Source of the DNA: an uncultured Clostridium sp.
Lineage (GTDB): Bacteria; Bacillota; Clostridia; Lachnospirales; Lachnospiraceae
Direction of reading: 5' to 3'
DNA length: 62,746 nucleotides
Assembly (NCBI GenBank): GCA_946553025.1
Contig: CAMNRM010000027.1
Location: 1-62,746 of the forward strand
The position numbers were made by a program, and so were the translations under genes. The notes below the pieces were generated by a model. It searched no databases. It had not been told where the DNA came from and saw nothing but the letters and a program-made list of their open reading frames with translations. The stretch's first letter is position 1. The number at the start of each line of letters is the position of its first letter. Positions 42,571-50,796 of the stretch are shown piece after piece.

Positions 42571-44223
42571 ATGCTGCTGCATATCAGCGAACCCTATTTA
42601 TGGCTTCCCGTAGAAAAGGAAAATCCCGAAGTCAAACTCCATCTCTACCTTCATCAAAACAACTGTCCGAACCGGGAAAAAATCCAGGAAATCGATATTC
42701 ATCTGGGCGGCAAGGATAAAGATTTTTATACCTCCATGGATGTCAGCCGCTACCTTGGACAGGAGATTGAAATCTGCGGTGAGGTCGAGGAAGATATGCT
42801 CTACGGTATTTTCTGCTATCGGGAGAAGGTGCAAAACGTCTACCCCTTCCGCCCCAAGCTGCATTTTTCCCCGGAAATCGGCTGGAATAACGACCCCAAC
42901 GGCATGGTCTTTGCCGACGGCGTCTACCACCTCTACTACCAGTGGAATCCTTACGGGGTTGTCTGGGGAAATATGCACTGGGGCCACGCCGTAAGCCGGG
43001 ATCTCCTTACCTGGGAGCACCGCCCCATGGCAATGGAACCGGACGAATACGGAACCGCCTTTTCCGGCTGCGGCTGGCAGGACTGCGAAAATATCACCGG
43101 TCACGGCAAAAACGCCCTGCTCTTCTACTACACCGCAGCCGGAGGAGGGAATCTGTGGTCTGCCGAAAAGCACCGCCGCTTCACCCAGCGCCTGAAAGTA
43201 TCCACGGACGGCGGAGAAACCCTGCACCCTTCAGATAAGTTTTTCCTCGACCATGTCGCCGGAGAAAACCGCGACCCAAAGATATTTTACCATAGGGAAA
43301 GCAAAGCCTACATTATGCTGCTCTACTTAGATGGTTCCGAATTTGCCATCTACCGCTCAGGCGACCTTCTCTCCTGGGAGGAAACCAGTCGTCTTTCCGT
43401 CAAAGGCATGTGGGAATGCCCGGATTTATTTGAACTTCCGGTAGAAACAATCGGGGACGCTGATTCTGAAACACTTGAATCACTTGAATCTCCGGTAAAC
43501 GCTGCCGGCGATACTGCATTCAATAAAAAAGAAAAGAAATGGGTATTCTGGTCCGCCGACGGCTACTATGTCGTGGGAAGCTTTGACGGCTGGCGTTTTA
43601 CCCCGGAAACTCCCATGCAGACCGCCTACAGCACCAAGCTTCCCTACGCGGCACAGTCCTTTGCCGGGGTAGATGACCGGACAATCAGCATTGCCTGGCT
43701 GCGGATGGATAACTGCCGCGGGAACTACCGGGGGCTGATGTCCATCCCGGCAGAACTCTCCCTGGTTTTTAAAGACGGACAATATCATCTGAAATTCCGT
43801 CCTGTACATGAACTACAGACCGTTTTAGGCCCGATAAATCAACTGGAAAAAGGGAAAAACCACACCCGGCTTCCCCTTAACGGAACCCCGCTGGATGTCC
43901 ATATTTCCTGGAAGGCGCAGAACAAAGGAACGACAAAGCTTTCTCTGGGCAATTATGAAATCATTGTTGACTTTGTCCGGGAAACCATCCGCTTTAACGA
44001 TCTGGAAAAACACGCAGACACGGCACTTATTGCATTCAGCCATAAAGAAAACCTGGATTTGCAGTTAATTATTGATCAGGAAGTTCTTGAGTTTTTTGGA
44101 AATCATGGTATAATTTATGGTGCGGTGGAAATGGAAGAAAACATCCTCCGCAGCACCCTGACCGTTGAATCGAATGCAGAGATTGCTTCCATGGAATGGC
44201 GCGAAATCAAAGTTCAGGCTTAA
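42571..44223 (+). CDS. GH32 beta-fructosidase (sucrose/fructan hydrolase)
   Basis: A 550-residue glycoside hydrolase family 32 enzyme. An N-terminal beta domain of about 95 residues precedes the five-bladed propeller. Catalytic landmarks: WNNDPNGM with nucleophile Asp108, the GENRDPKIF transition-state Asp, and GMWECPDLF with the acid/base Glu. A C-terminal beta-sandwich (GTTKLSLGNYEIIVDF, then EVLEFFGNHG) completes the fold. There is no signal peptide, so it should act in the cytosol on imported sucrose or short fructans. GGAGG lies 8 nt before the ATG. A short Asp/Glu/Ser-rich insertion (SETLESLESP) after the acid/base motif is unusual. Confidence 0.92.
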   Translation: MLLHISEPYLWLPVEKENPEVKLHLYLHQNNCPNREKIQEIDIHLGGKDKDFYTSMDVSRYLGQEIEICGEVEEDMLYGIFCYREKVQNVYPFRPKLHFSPEIGWNNDPNGMVFADGVYHLYYQWNPYGVVWGNMHWGHAVSRDLLTWEHRPMAMEPDEYGTAFSGCGWQDCENITGHGKNALLFYYTAAGGGNLWSAEKHRRFTQRLKVSTDGGETLHPSDKFFLDHVAGENRDPKIFYHRESKAYIMLLYLDGSEFAIYRSGDLLSWEETSRLSVKGMWECPDLFELPVETIGDADSETLESLESPVNAAGDTAFNKKEKKWVFWSADGYYVVGSFDGWRFTPETPMQTAYSTKLPYAAQSFAGVDDRTISIAWLRMDNCRGNYRGLMSIPAELSLVFKDGQYHLKFRPVHELQTVLGPINQLEKGKNHTRLPLNGTPLDVHISWKAQNKGTTKLSLGNYEIIVDFVRETIRFNDLEKHADTALIAFSHKENLDLQLIIDQEVLEFFGNHGIIYGAVEMEENILRSTLTVESNAEIASMEWREIKVQA

Positions 44224-44298
44224 ACAAAGCAAAAAATAAAAAACCGGCATCATAAGCCGAACAGAAACAACAGAAAATAAAAAACAAAAAAATAATAG

Positions 44299-44343
44299 AG
44301 CCCGAACAGGAAACTTTATTTATGGTTACTGTCCGGGCTTTTA
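44299..44343 (+). terminator. attenuator/terminator between GH32 and lacI-type gene
   Basis: AGCCCGAACAG (44299-44309) pairs with CTGTCCGGGCT (44329-44339) with one mismatch and is followed by TTTTA. Confidence 0.65.
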
Positions 44344-44356
44344 GGAGTAAAGGATT

Positions 44357-45352
44357 ATGGCAACAATCAAGGATGTGGCAAGCGATGCCGGTGTAGCGGT
44401 GGGAACCGTTTCCAAGGTATTAAACGGGCACTATGTCAGCCCGGAAAATAAGCAAAAAGTAGAAGAATCCATAAAGCGCCTGGGCTACCAGATGAACTAT
44501 TACGCCCGGGGATTAAAAACCAATTATACGTACACGGTCGCCGTGATTGTCCCGGATATTTTAAACCCCTTCTTTACCCGCCTGGTCTATGCCGCAGAAC
44601 AGGAACTCTACAAATCCGGCTACCGGATGTTCCTCTGCCAGTCCCAGAGCGACCCGGAAAAAGATTCCTACTACCTCCGCCTTGCAAGGCAGAATAAGGT
44701 GGACGGCATTATGGGCATTACCTTTAACGAAATGGAACTCTCCCTCGCCGGAGATATTCCCGTTGTAATGATTGACCGGCATTTACAGCATAAAGTATGC
44801 TGCGTATCCTCCGATAACTTCCACGGCGGCGAACTCGCGGCCAAACGTCTGATTGACGGGGGATGCCAGAAACTGCTCTTTATCCGATCCGGCTCGCACC
44901 TAAGCAGCGAAACCCTAAAACGCGGCGAAGGCTTTGCTTCCATGTGCCGGGAAAAAAAGATTGCTTACGAAATGTTAGATTCCGGGGATGACACAGGTGC
45001 ATTTGATGACGGAATAATCCGAAGCTATCTTAAAAAACGCATTATCGATGGCAAAGCAAGCTTCGACGGTATTTACACCAGCACAGACAACCTGGCCCTG
45101 ATCGTGTTGGATCTGCTGAACCACCTGCACATCCGCGTACCGGAAGAAGTTCAGCTCATCGGTCACGACGGCTTGCGGCAGATGAACCGAGGCCCTTACC
45201 TGGTTTCCTCCATTGCCCAGCCCATCGAAGAAATGGCGCGGGCCGCAGTCAACACTTTGCTCAAACTCATCCGCAAAGAACCCGCCAGGGAAATGACCAT
45301 GCTTCCGGTAGAATTTGTGGAGGGCGGAACAACCAGGAAAAATTATGGCTGA
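44357..45352 (+). CDS. LacI-family regulator of the fructan operon
   Basis: A 331-residue repressor. The DNA-binding headpiece (ATIKDVASDAGVAVGTVSKVLN and the hinge region) is followed by a periplasmic-binding-protein-like core (TVAVIVPDILNPFFTRLVYAAEQ to QPIEEMARAAV). It most likely binds the palindromes at 39032 and 39173 and responds to a sugar derived from the imported fructan. AGGAGTAAAGGA precedes the ATG. It is the last gene of the operon, behind an imperfect terminator. Confidence 0.92.
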   Translation: MATIKDVASDAGVAVGTVSKVLNGHYVSPENKQKVEESIKRLGYQMNYYARGLKTNYTYTVAVIVPDILNPFFTRLVYAAEQELYKSGYRMFLCQSQSDPEKDSYYLRLARQNKVDGIMGITFNEMELSLAGDIPVVMIDRHLQHKVCCVSSDNFHGGELAAKRLIDGGCQKLLFIRSGSHLSSETLKRGEGFASMCREKKIAYEMLDSGDDTGAFDDGIIRSYLKKRIIDGKASFDGIYTSTDNLALIVLDLLNHLHIRVPEEVQLIGHDGLRQMNRGPYLVSSIAQPIEEMARAAVNTLLKLIRKEPAREMTMLPVEFVEGGTTRKNYG

Positions 45353-45367
45353 TGTACAAAATTTCTA

Positions 45368-45396
45368 TTGATTTTTTTCTAAAAATCGCATATACT
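45368..45396 (+). promoter_or_regulatory. promoter of the type III toxin-antitoxin locus
   Basis: TTGATT (45368-45373), a 17-bp spacer and TATACT (45391-45396), about 20 bp before the first RNA repeat. Confidence 0.7.
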
Positions 45397-45422
45397 AGAA
45401 ACACAGATAGCAATATCTGTAG

Positions 45423-45494
45423 AGCGGTTAGATTGTCCAGTTAAAACAATCGTTTAAAAGCGGTTAGATTGTCCAATTAAAACAATCGTTTAAA
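45423..45494 (+). ncRNA. ToxI-like antitoxin RNA, two 36-nt repeats
   Basis: Two tandem 36-nt units (45423-45458 and 45459-45494) differ at one base. Each starts AGCGGTTAGATTGTCCA and contains GATTGT and ACAATC, which can pair as the stem of a pseudoknot, as in ToxI RNAs. They lie between a promoter and a terminator and directly before a ToxN-like gene, the standard layout of type III systems. The free RNA is presumably cut into 36-nt monomers by the toxin and holds it inactive. Confidence 0.85.
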
Positions 45495-45497
45495 AGC

Positions 45498-45524
45498 AGT
45501 GGGTGATAAATCACCCACTTTTTA
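45498..45524 (+). terminator. attenuating terminator between antitoxin RNA and toxin gene
   Basis: AGTGGGTGAT (45498-45507) pairs with ATCACCCACT (45510-45519) and is followed by TTTTTAC. In type III systems this leaky terminator keeps antitoxin RNA in excess over toxin mRNA. Confidence 0.82.
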
Positions 45525-45539
45525 CTTTACGGAGGCTGT

Positions 45540-46091
45540 ATGGATTGGTACGTTATCGATAAAGATTATATTAAGTTCTTATTACAATTTGATTCTCGTG
45601 TAGGTTATGTTGATTATGGTGAAAAATTAAAATTACATATCGGCGTTATACTTATAGTAAATAACCATTCCTACTATATTCCTGTTTCCTCTGCCAAACC
45701 AAAACACCAGCACATGTCAAACAGCCTGGATTTCCATAAACTTCAAGATGAAATCACTGGTTATTTGTATGCAGTCCTCAACCTCAATAACATGATTCCT
45801 GTACCGAATTCCTGCCTTACCCAACTAAAATATAACCAAATTGAGCAATTTCGCACATTCAATAATGACAAAGAAAAAATTGATTACATTTATCTGCTTC
45901 AAAAAGAAAAAGCCATTATTGATAAACTTCAGCCGTTATTACAGCGAAAAGCAGAAAAATTATATGCAAAATGCCTTCAAATGCCTAATTCTTCTCTTTC
46001 TTCCAGATGCTGTAACTTTCAATTACTTGAAGAAAAAAGCAATGCTTATAAGAACAATAAAAATAATAACGTAATTATTAACATTCCTTAA
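45540..46091 (+). CDS. ToxN/AbiQ-like endoribonuclease toxin (type III)
   Basis: A 183-residue protein of the ToxN/AbiQ group. The N-terminus aligns by eye with ToxN: WYVIDKDYIKFLLQFDSRV, then LHIGVILIVNNHSYYIPVSS and AKPKHQHM, placing a Ser (50/51) and Lys (53/55) where the catalytic Thr/Ser and Lys of ToxN lie. The C-terminal half is helical (MIPVPNS, then LLQKEKAIIDKLQPLLQRKA). GGAGG at 45531-45535. The AT-rich sequence differs from its neighbours, suggesting horizontal transfer. Such systems protect against phages by abortive infection. The C-terminal 25 residues are Asn/Lys-rich and beyond the usual family end. Confidence 0.85.
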   Translation: MDWYVIDKDYIKFLLQFDSRVGYVDYGEKLKLHIGVILIVNNHSYYIPVSSAKPKHQHMSNSLDFHKLQDEITGYLYAVLNLNNMIPVPNSCLTQLKYNQIEQFRTFNNDKEKIDYIYLLQKEKAIIDKLQPLLQRKAEKLYAKCLQMPNSSLSSRCCNFQLLEEKSNAYKNNKNNNVIINIP

Positions 46092-46110
46092 ATGCAAACG
46101 AACCAAAACC

Positions 46111-46157
46111 AACCGCCAGGCAATATACTTCCTTCGCCTGGCGGTTCTGTTTTTTCT
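46111..46157 (+). terminator. terminator of the toxin gene
   Basis: AACCGCCAGGC (46111-46121) pairs exactly with GCCTGGCGGTT (46136-46146) and is followed by CTGTTTTTTC. Confidence 0.8.
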
Positions 46158-46209
46158 TTTTCTATTCCATTTCTAGTCAAAGGAAACTTCTGTCCTTACG
46201 TCCAGCCTC

Positions 46210-48693
46210 TTATGCCATCATCCCCGTAAGCAGTTCAGCCAATACTTCATAAAGCGTATCATCAACTTCCATAGCACTTAACTGAGAGAGCAGAACAGGA
46301 ACCCTTCTCTCCTTCTTCACCAGTTCATAAATCTCATCCTTCTGCACAAAAGAAATCTCCGCCTGGTTTAAGAAATCAAAGATTCTCTTATCCACACCAT
46401 TTTCCCGTGATCTATCCTTCAGCGGCAGAGAAATTTCCAGCTTCTGTCCCATCCTTACCGCTTCAATCCAAACCACAACCGCCTGCTTTTCCCGATCATA
46501 AGCAACACTTCTGCTATCCTCAGCCAGAACAGCTCCATCCAGCATTATCGCAGCATCCTTAACCGCCTCCGGCAAAAACCCGGTAAGTTCCACGGTAATC
46601 TCCCGCTGCGCCGGAATCAGGCTTAAATCCCCTTCTGTCGGCTCCATAACAAACACTGCCCTGCCATCTCTGCCTTCCAAGTCTTTTACTTCCTTAACTT
46701 CCCGGCTCTCCAAGTCAGCTTCCCTGCTTCCCTGCCCGGCTTCCCGATACACCATCCTCGTCTTTGCACAGACACCGTCTGCATAGGCCGAGGTGAGATT
46801 ATCATCCTCATAGAGCATAAACTCCCCGTCCGCCCCCGCATACACGCAAATCTTTAACGAATCCGGGTTCTTTCCCGCCTCCGGTGCAGAAATCTCTTCC
46901 GTCAGCGGTAAAATTCCCCCGGCCTTCGCCAGCACAGGAATACTGTTCAAATCCCGGTACATCCGAAGACTTCGACCGCCCTCATACATCATCCCGGTAT
47001 AAATATCATACCAGACACCCTCCGGCAGCCACACCTTCGTCCCCGCCATATTGATCCCAGCGGCTCTCTTTTCCGTAATCGGAGCAACGATCAGCTCACT
47101 TCCAAAATAATACTGATTCTTAACCTGATACGCCTCTTTTTCCTCTGGATACTCATAATACATCGGCTCAACGATCGGCATATCCTCCTGAAAACTCCGG
47201 TAATTCATCGAATACAGATAAGGCATCATCCGATGGCGCTGGCGCAGGGCATCTCCCATGACAATCTCTGTTTCCTTCTTAAACCGCCACGGCTCCTTCC
47301 CGTTAAACTCACTTCGGGAACTGTGCAGACGCATAATCGGCGAATACACCCCAAACTGCGTCCAACGCGCTACCAATTCATCATCCTTACAGCCCATCAT
47401 GTGCCCGCCGATATCATGGCTCCACCAGCCATAACCGATATTCGCCGCATTCACGGTAAAATACGGCTGAAAATCCAAAGACTTCCAGGTAACAATCGTA
47501 TCCCCGGAAAACCCAACCGGATAGCGGTGACTTCCCGGCCCGGCATAACGCGAAAACGTCATCGGCCTCTTCCCGCCCTTTGCATTATCCAAAAAATGAT
47601 AATGATTCAGTATCCAAAGCGGATCAAGCCCCTCCACCTTACAGCTCGTTCCCTGCTGCCAGTCAATCCACCAGAAGTCCACACCCTCCTCTTCCCTTGG
47701 ATGATGCAGATAAGTAAAATAATTCTCAATAAACTTCGGATCAGCCAAATCACAATTCACCGGATCTTCATTGGCATAATCCACACCCATGGCCTTCGCC
47801 ATATCCACATACATTTCCTCATGCGCCTTCACGCCCTCTGCCGGATGAATATTTAACGCCGTATACATCCCCCGCCGATGAAGTTCACCAAGAAACCTCT
47901 CCGGTTCAGGAAAATACTCCCGGTTCCAGGTATACCCTGTCCACCCGCTCCCGTACTTCTCATCAATATCCATCACATGCCATTCGGTATCGATAATCGC
48001 CACCGTAAACGGAAGATTCTCCTTTGCAAAACGATCCATCAGTTCCACATAGCTCTCCTCCGTATACGGATAAAACCGGCTCCACCAGTTCCCCAGGGCA
48101 TACCGCGGAAGCATCGGCGTTTTCCCGCAGAGAAAATAAAAATCCTTCAAAGCCTGCTTATAATCATGCCCATAGCCAAAGAAATATAAATCCCAAATCC
48201 CCTTCTTCCTCGGCTCCAGCCACCCGTCCTCCAAAAGTACCTGCGACTGGCTGTCATCCAGAAGCGAATAGCCAAACTGCGAAACCACGCCATGATCCAG
48301 TTCTACTTCTCCATCCGCCAAATCCAGCGTCCTTGCCGTTCCGCCCAAATCATGAACCTCTTCCCCAAAACGCCAGATACTGTGATAAGCACTTAAATTC
48401 CCCTTAACCTGAATGCTCAATCCATGGGCAGAAAACACCTCTTCATTATAAATCAGCTGAATCCTCGACGTATGAACCTCAATCCCGTCCGGCCTGTGAA
48501 TCAAATGAAACTCCGTCTTAGGAAAATCCCGGTTCAGCGCCATCTGTGTAGGCCGATCCTCAAAAACCCCATCCTCACTATACTCCAGCCGAACCAACCC
48601 CTCCGTAAGCATCGTAATCCTATACTTTTCCCCCCGGATTTGATTTTCCTCTATTGAAACTGGGCGTGTACTAATCCTGTAAATATCCTTCAT
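46210..48693 (-). CDS. GH31-family alpha-glucosidase
   Basis: An 827-residue glycoside hydrolase family 31 enzyme. The catalytic nucleophile region reads VDFWWIDWQQGTSC and a second conserved block is WWSHDIGGHMMG, after FTVAIIDTEWHVMD. The N-terminal beta domain carries the galactose-mutarotase-like fold typical of the family. The C-terminal 200 residues include a less conserved extension (SREADLESREVKEVKDLEG low-complexity). The start at 48693 (MKDIYRISTRP; AAAGGG upstream) is used because the longer frame lacks similarity. Without signal peptide it should act in the cytosol on alpha-glucosides imported by the upstream transporter. Confidence 0.9.
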   Translation of the reverse strand: MKDIYRISTRPVSIEENQIRGEKYRITMLTEGLVRLEYSEDGVFEDRPTQMALNRDFPKTEFHLIHRPDGIEVHTSRIQLIYNEEVFSAHGLSIQVKGNLSAYHSIWRFGEEVHDLGGTARTLDLADGEVELDHGVVSQFGYSLLDDSQSQVLLEDGWLEPRKKGIWDLYFFGYGHDYKQALKDFYFLCGKTPMLPRYALGNWWSRFYPYTEESYVELMDRFAKENLPFTVAIIDTEWHVMDIDEKYGSGWTGYTWNREYFPEPERFLGELHRRGMYTALNIHPAEGVKAHEEMYVDMAKAMGVDYANEDPVNCDLADPKFIENYFTYLHHPREEEGVDFWWIDWQQGTSCKVEGLDPLWILNHYHFLDNAKGGKRPMTFSRYAGPGSHRYPVGFSGDTIVTWKSLDFQPYFTVNAANIGYGWWSHDIGGHMMGCKDDELVARWTQFGVYSPIMRLHSSRSEFNGKEPWRFKKETEIVMGDALRQRHRMMPYLYSMNYRSFQEDMPIVEPMYYEYPEEKEAYQVKNQYYFGSELIVAPITEKRAAGINMAGTKVWLPEGVWYDIYTGMMYEGGRSLRMYRDLNSIPVLAKAGGILPLTEEISAPEAGKNPDSLKICVYAGADGEFMLYEDDNLTSAYADGVCAKTRMVYREAGQGSREADLESREVKEVKDLEGRDGRAVFVMEPTEGDLSLIPAQREITVELTGFLPEAVKDAAIMLDGAVLAEDSRSVAYDREKQAVVVWIEAVRMGQKLEISLPLKDRSRENGVDKRIFDFLNQAEISFVQKDEIYELVKKERRVPVLLSQLSAMEVDDTLYEVLAELLTGMMA

Positions 48694-48744
48694 GCCAAAC
48701 GAACCCTTTCTAAAAAAATAATATAATAAAAAATAAGTTAATCC

Positions 48745-48957
48745 ACCAGCGAAAGCGGAGCCATGTTCCGTGAGGAATCCCCTCAAAAAACGCCGGCGCT
48801 TCGCATTGAGCACTTAGCGAGGTTTTTTCGAGCTTAGTGCGAAAGTGGTTCCTCTGAGCAAAGAGAAGAGGAACTTCTTAAATGTTGAGTTTAGCGTCCG
48901 CTGCGTTCTTTTGCGGAGCGGGAGCGCGGTGACGACGGAACATGGCTCCGCTGTAGC
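48745..48957. mobile_element. MITE-like structured element, copy B, inside the alpha-glucoside operon
   Basis: GCGGAGCCATGTTCCGT (48755-48771) is the exact reverse complement of 48935-48951. The blocks GTGAGGAATCCCCTC, CCGGCGCTT and GAGCGCGGTGACGACGGAA match copy A at 37538-37713, while the outer arms differ in sequence but remain complementary, and copy B has about 50 extra interior bases. It lies between the second permease and the GH31 gene. No clear target duplication could be read. Confidence 0.75.
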
Positions 48958-48992
48958 GGAAAAGCATAAAAGACTCCTCAAAAAACACGTAG

Positions 48993-49814
48993 TTATCCCT
49001 TAACCGCCGCCGAAGCCACCCCGGCAATAAACTGCTTCTGGAACACCACATAAATCAACAGTACCGGAATAATCGAAATCGCCGTCGCCGCAAACAATGC
49101 GCCGTAATCCGTAGAATACTGCCCGCTGAACATCTTCAGTCCCACCGACAATAACTGCTTTTCCTTCGCACTAATCACCAAATACGGCCACAAATAATCC
49201 TCCCACGTCCACAAAAACTGGAAAATCGCAATACTGGAAATCCCGTTCTTTGCCATGGGGAAAATAATCCGGTGGAAAATAAAGAACTCATCCGCCCCGT
49301 CAATCCTAGCCGCCTCTAAAATCTCATCCGGCAGCGTCGCAATATGCTGCTTCATATTAAAAATCCCAAACCCGCTGAACAATGCAGGAATAATCAATGC
49401 CTTATAACTATCCAGCCATCCAAAATTCTGAATCATCGAATACTTGGGAATAATCGTAACGCACCAGGGAATCATCATGGTCGAAAGCACAAAACCAAAC
49501 AGCAGATTTCTCCCCTTAAACTTATACTTGCTCAATACAAATCCGCAGATCGTACTGGTATAAATCACCGCCAGCGTTACCACAACCGTCACCAGCAAGC
49601 TGTTAAAGAAAAACCGCATAAAGTTAAACCGGGCATTCATCGTAATATAGTTCTTCACCGTAAAAATCTGCGGCAGAAGGTGCTGTTCCAATGCCATAAT
49701 CTCTTTATTCTGCTTAAAGGAAGAGCTTAACATCCAGACAAAGGGATAAACCGTAACCAGTCCCAATACAATAAGAAGCACATTCAGCGCAATGGTACTT
49801 ATTTTTCTTCTCAT
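48993..49814 (-). CDS. ABC transporter permease (MalG/MsmG-like), alpha-glucoside operon
   Basis: A 273-residue membrane protein with six predicted helices, starting IALNVLLIVLGLVTVYPFVWML. The EAA loop reads EAARIDGADEFFIFHRIIFPMAKN, and the C-terminus QKQFIAGVASAAVKG is typical for MalG relatives. GGAGGGAG lies before ATG 49814. It follows its partner permease by 11 bp. The GH31 gene downstream is separated from it by a 300-bp gap occupied by the repeat element. Confidence 0.9.
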   Translation of the reverse strand: MRRKISTIALNVLLIVLGLVTVYPFVWMLSSSFKQNKEIMALEQHLLPQIFTVKNYITMNARFNFMRFFFNSLLVTVVVTLAVIYTSTICGFVLSKYKFKGRNLLFGFVLSTMMIPWCVTIIPKYSMIQNFGWLDSYKALIIPALFSGFGIFNMKQHIATLPDEILEAARIDGADEFFIFHRIIFPMAKNGISSIAIFQFLWTWEDYLWPYLVISAKEKQLLSVGLKMFSGQYSTDYGALFAATAISIIPVLLIYVVFQKQFIAGVASAAVKG

Positions 49815-49825
49815 AAGACTCCCTC

Positions 49826-50704
49826 CTATTCTTCATTGCCTGACACCTTAAAGGAAAGCCAGGTAAAGATTCCCGTGATAATAAAGAGCACAAAGGACAA
49901 TGCCGACGCATAGCCGAAATTATATTTTACAAACGCCTCGTCGTAGATAATGTACGAGGAAAGGTAGGTTGCCGTTCCCGGGCCGCCCTCGGTCATAATC
50001 AGGATCTGCACGTAAGCCTGAATATAAGAAATAATTGAAGTAATCGTAACAAACAGCGTCATCGGCTTTAACAGCGGAAACGTAATGTAACGGAAGTTCT
50101 GCCATGAATTTGCCCCGTCCACCTTCGCCGCCTCCAAAGCATCGGAGGGAAGGGAGTAAAGCCCTGCCATGTACATAACCACCGCATAACCAAAATCCTT
50201 CCAGATGGTCATAATAATTACGGCAATCAGCGCCGTTTTCGGGTTCATCAGCCAGTTAATATCCAGGCCGAAAATCTGATTAATCGTACCAATCTGAGGG
50301 TTATACATAAACTTCCAGACAAAGGCCACCGCAACCATCGGCGTAACCACCGGCATGTAGAATACGGTACGGAAAAAGCTTTTATACTTCACTAATGAGG
50401 AATACACGGCATAGGCAATGGCAAGACCAAGGCCCACACGGAAGATAATGACCACAACCGAGAAAATCACGGTATTCCACAGGGATTTCCAGAACAAAGA
50501 GCTGACCAAAACCTCTTTATAGTTTTGCAGACCTAAAAAACGATAGGTTCCGCTTAACGGATTCCACTCATGAAAGCTTCCTGCAAAAGCGATGGCAATG
50601 GGAGCAATTAAAAATACGGAGAAGAATAATATCATGCCAAGGACAACGATATTCCGCAGGGCAATTTCGCTTTTACTCTGCAAAGGATGTGATTTTTTAA
50701 ACAT
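49826..50704 (-). CDS. ABC transporter permease (MalF/MsmF-like), alpha-glucoside operon
   Basis: A 292-residue membrane protein with six predicted helices (first: VLGMILFFSVFLIAPIAIAF) and the EAA loop LEAAKVDGANSWQNFRYITFPLLKP. GGAGGGA precedes the start codon at 50704. It lies between the binding-protein gene and its partner permease. No ATPase gene is in the operon, so a shared MsmK-type ATPase is assumed. Confidence 0.9.
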   Translation of the reverse strand: MFKKSHPLQSKSEIALRNIVVLGMILFFSVFLIAPIAIAFAGSFHEWNPLSGTYRFLGLQNYKEVLVSSLFWKSLWNTVIFSVVVIIFRVGLGLAIAYAVYSSLVKYKSFFRTVFYMPVVTPMVAVAFVWKFMYNPQIGTINQIFGLDINWLMNPKTALIAVIIMTIWKDFGYAVVMYMAGLYSLPSDALEAAKVDGANSWQNFRYITFPLLKPMTLFVTITSIISYIQAYVQILIMTEGGPGTATYLSSYIIYDEAFVKYNFGYASALSFVLFIITGIFTWLSFKVSGNEE

Positions 50705-50728
50705 AGCTTTCCCTCCATTCTTATTTCG

Positions 50729-50775
50729 AGAGCAGTTCTGTAAAACTGCTGTGTTTAACAGAACTGCTCTTTTGC
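50729..50775 (-). promoter_or_regulatory. intercistronic inverted repeat after the binding-protein gene
   Basis: AGAGCAGTTCTGT (50729-50741) pairs exactly with ACAGAACTGCTCT (50758-50770). Read on the minus strand it follows the binding-protein stop and precedes the permease, matching the stem-loop in the fructan operon; likely mRNA stabilisation or partial termination. Confidence 0.65.
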
Positions 50776-50796
50776 ATACAGCTTTACCTTTTCAGC

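Noticed and set aside
45423-45494. 36-nt tandem repeats as a possible CRISPR array
   Set aside because: The two units are directly adjacent with no spacer, no cas gene is near, and the layout fits a type III antitoxin RNA.
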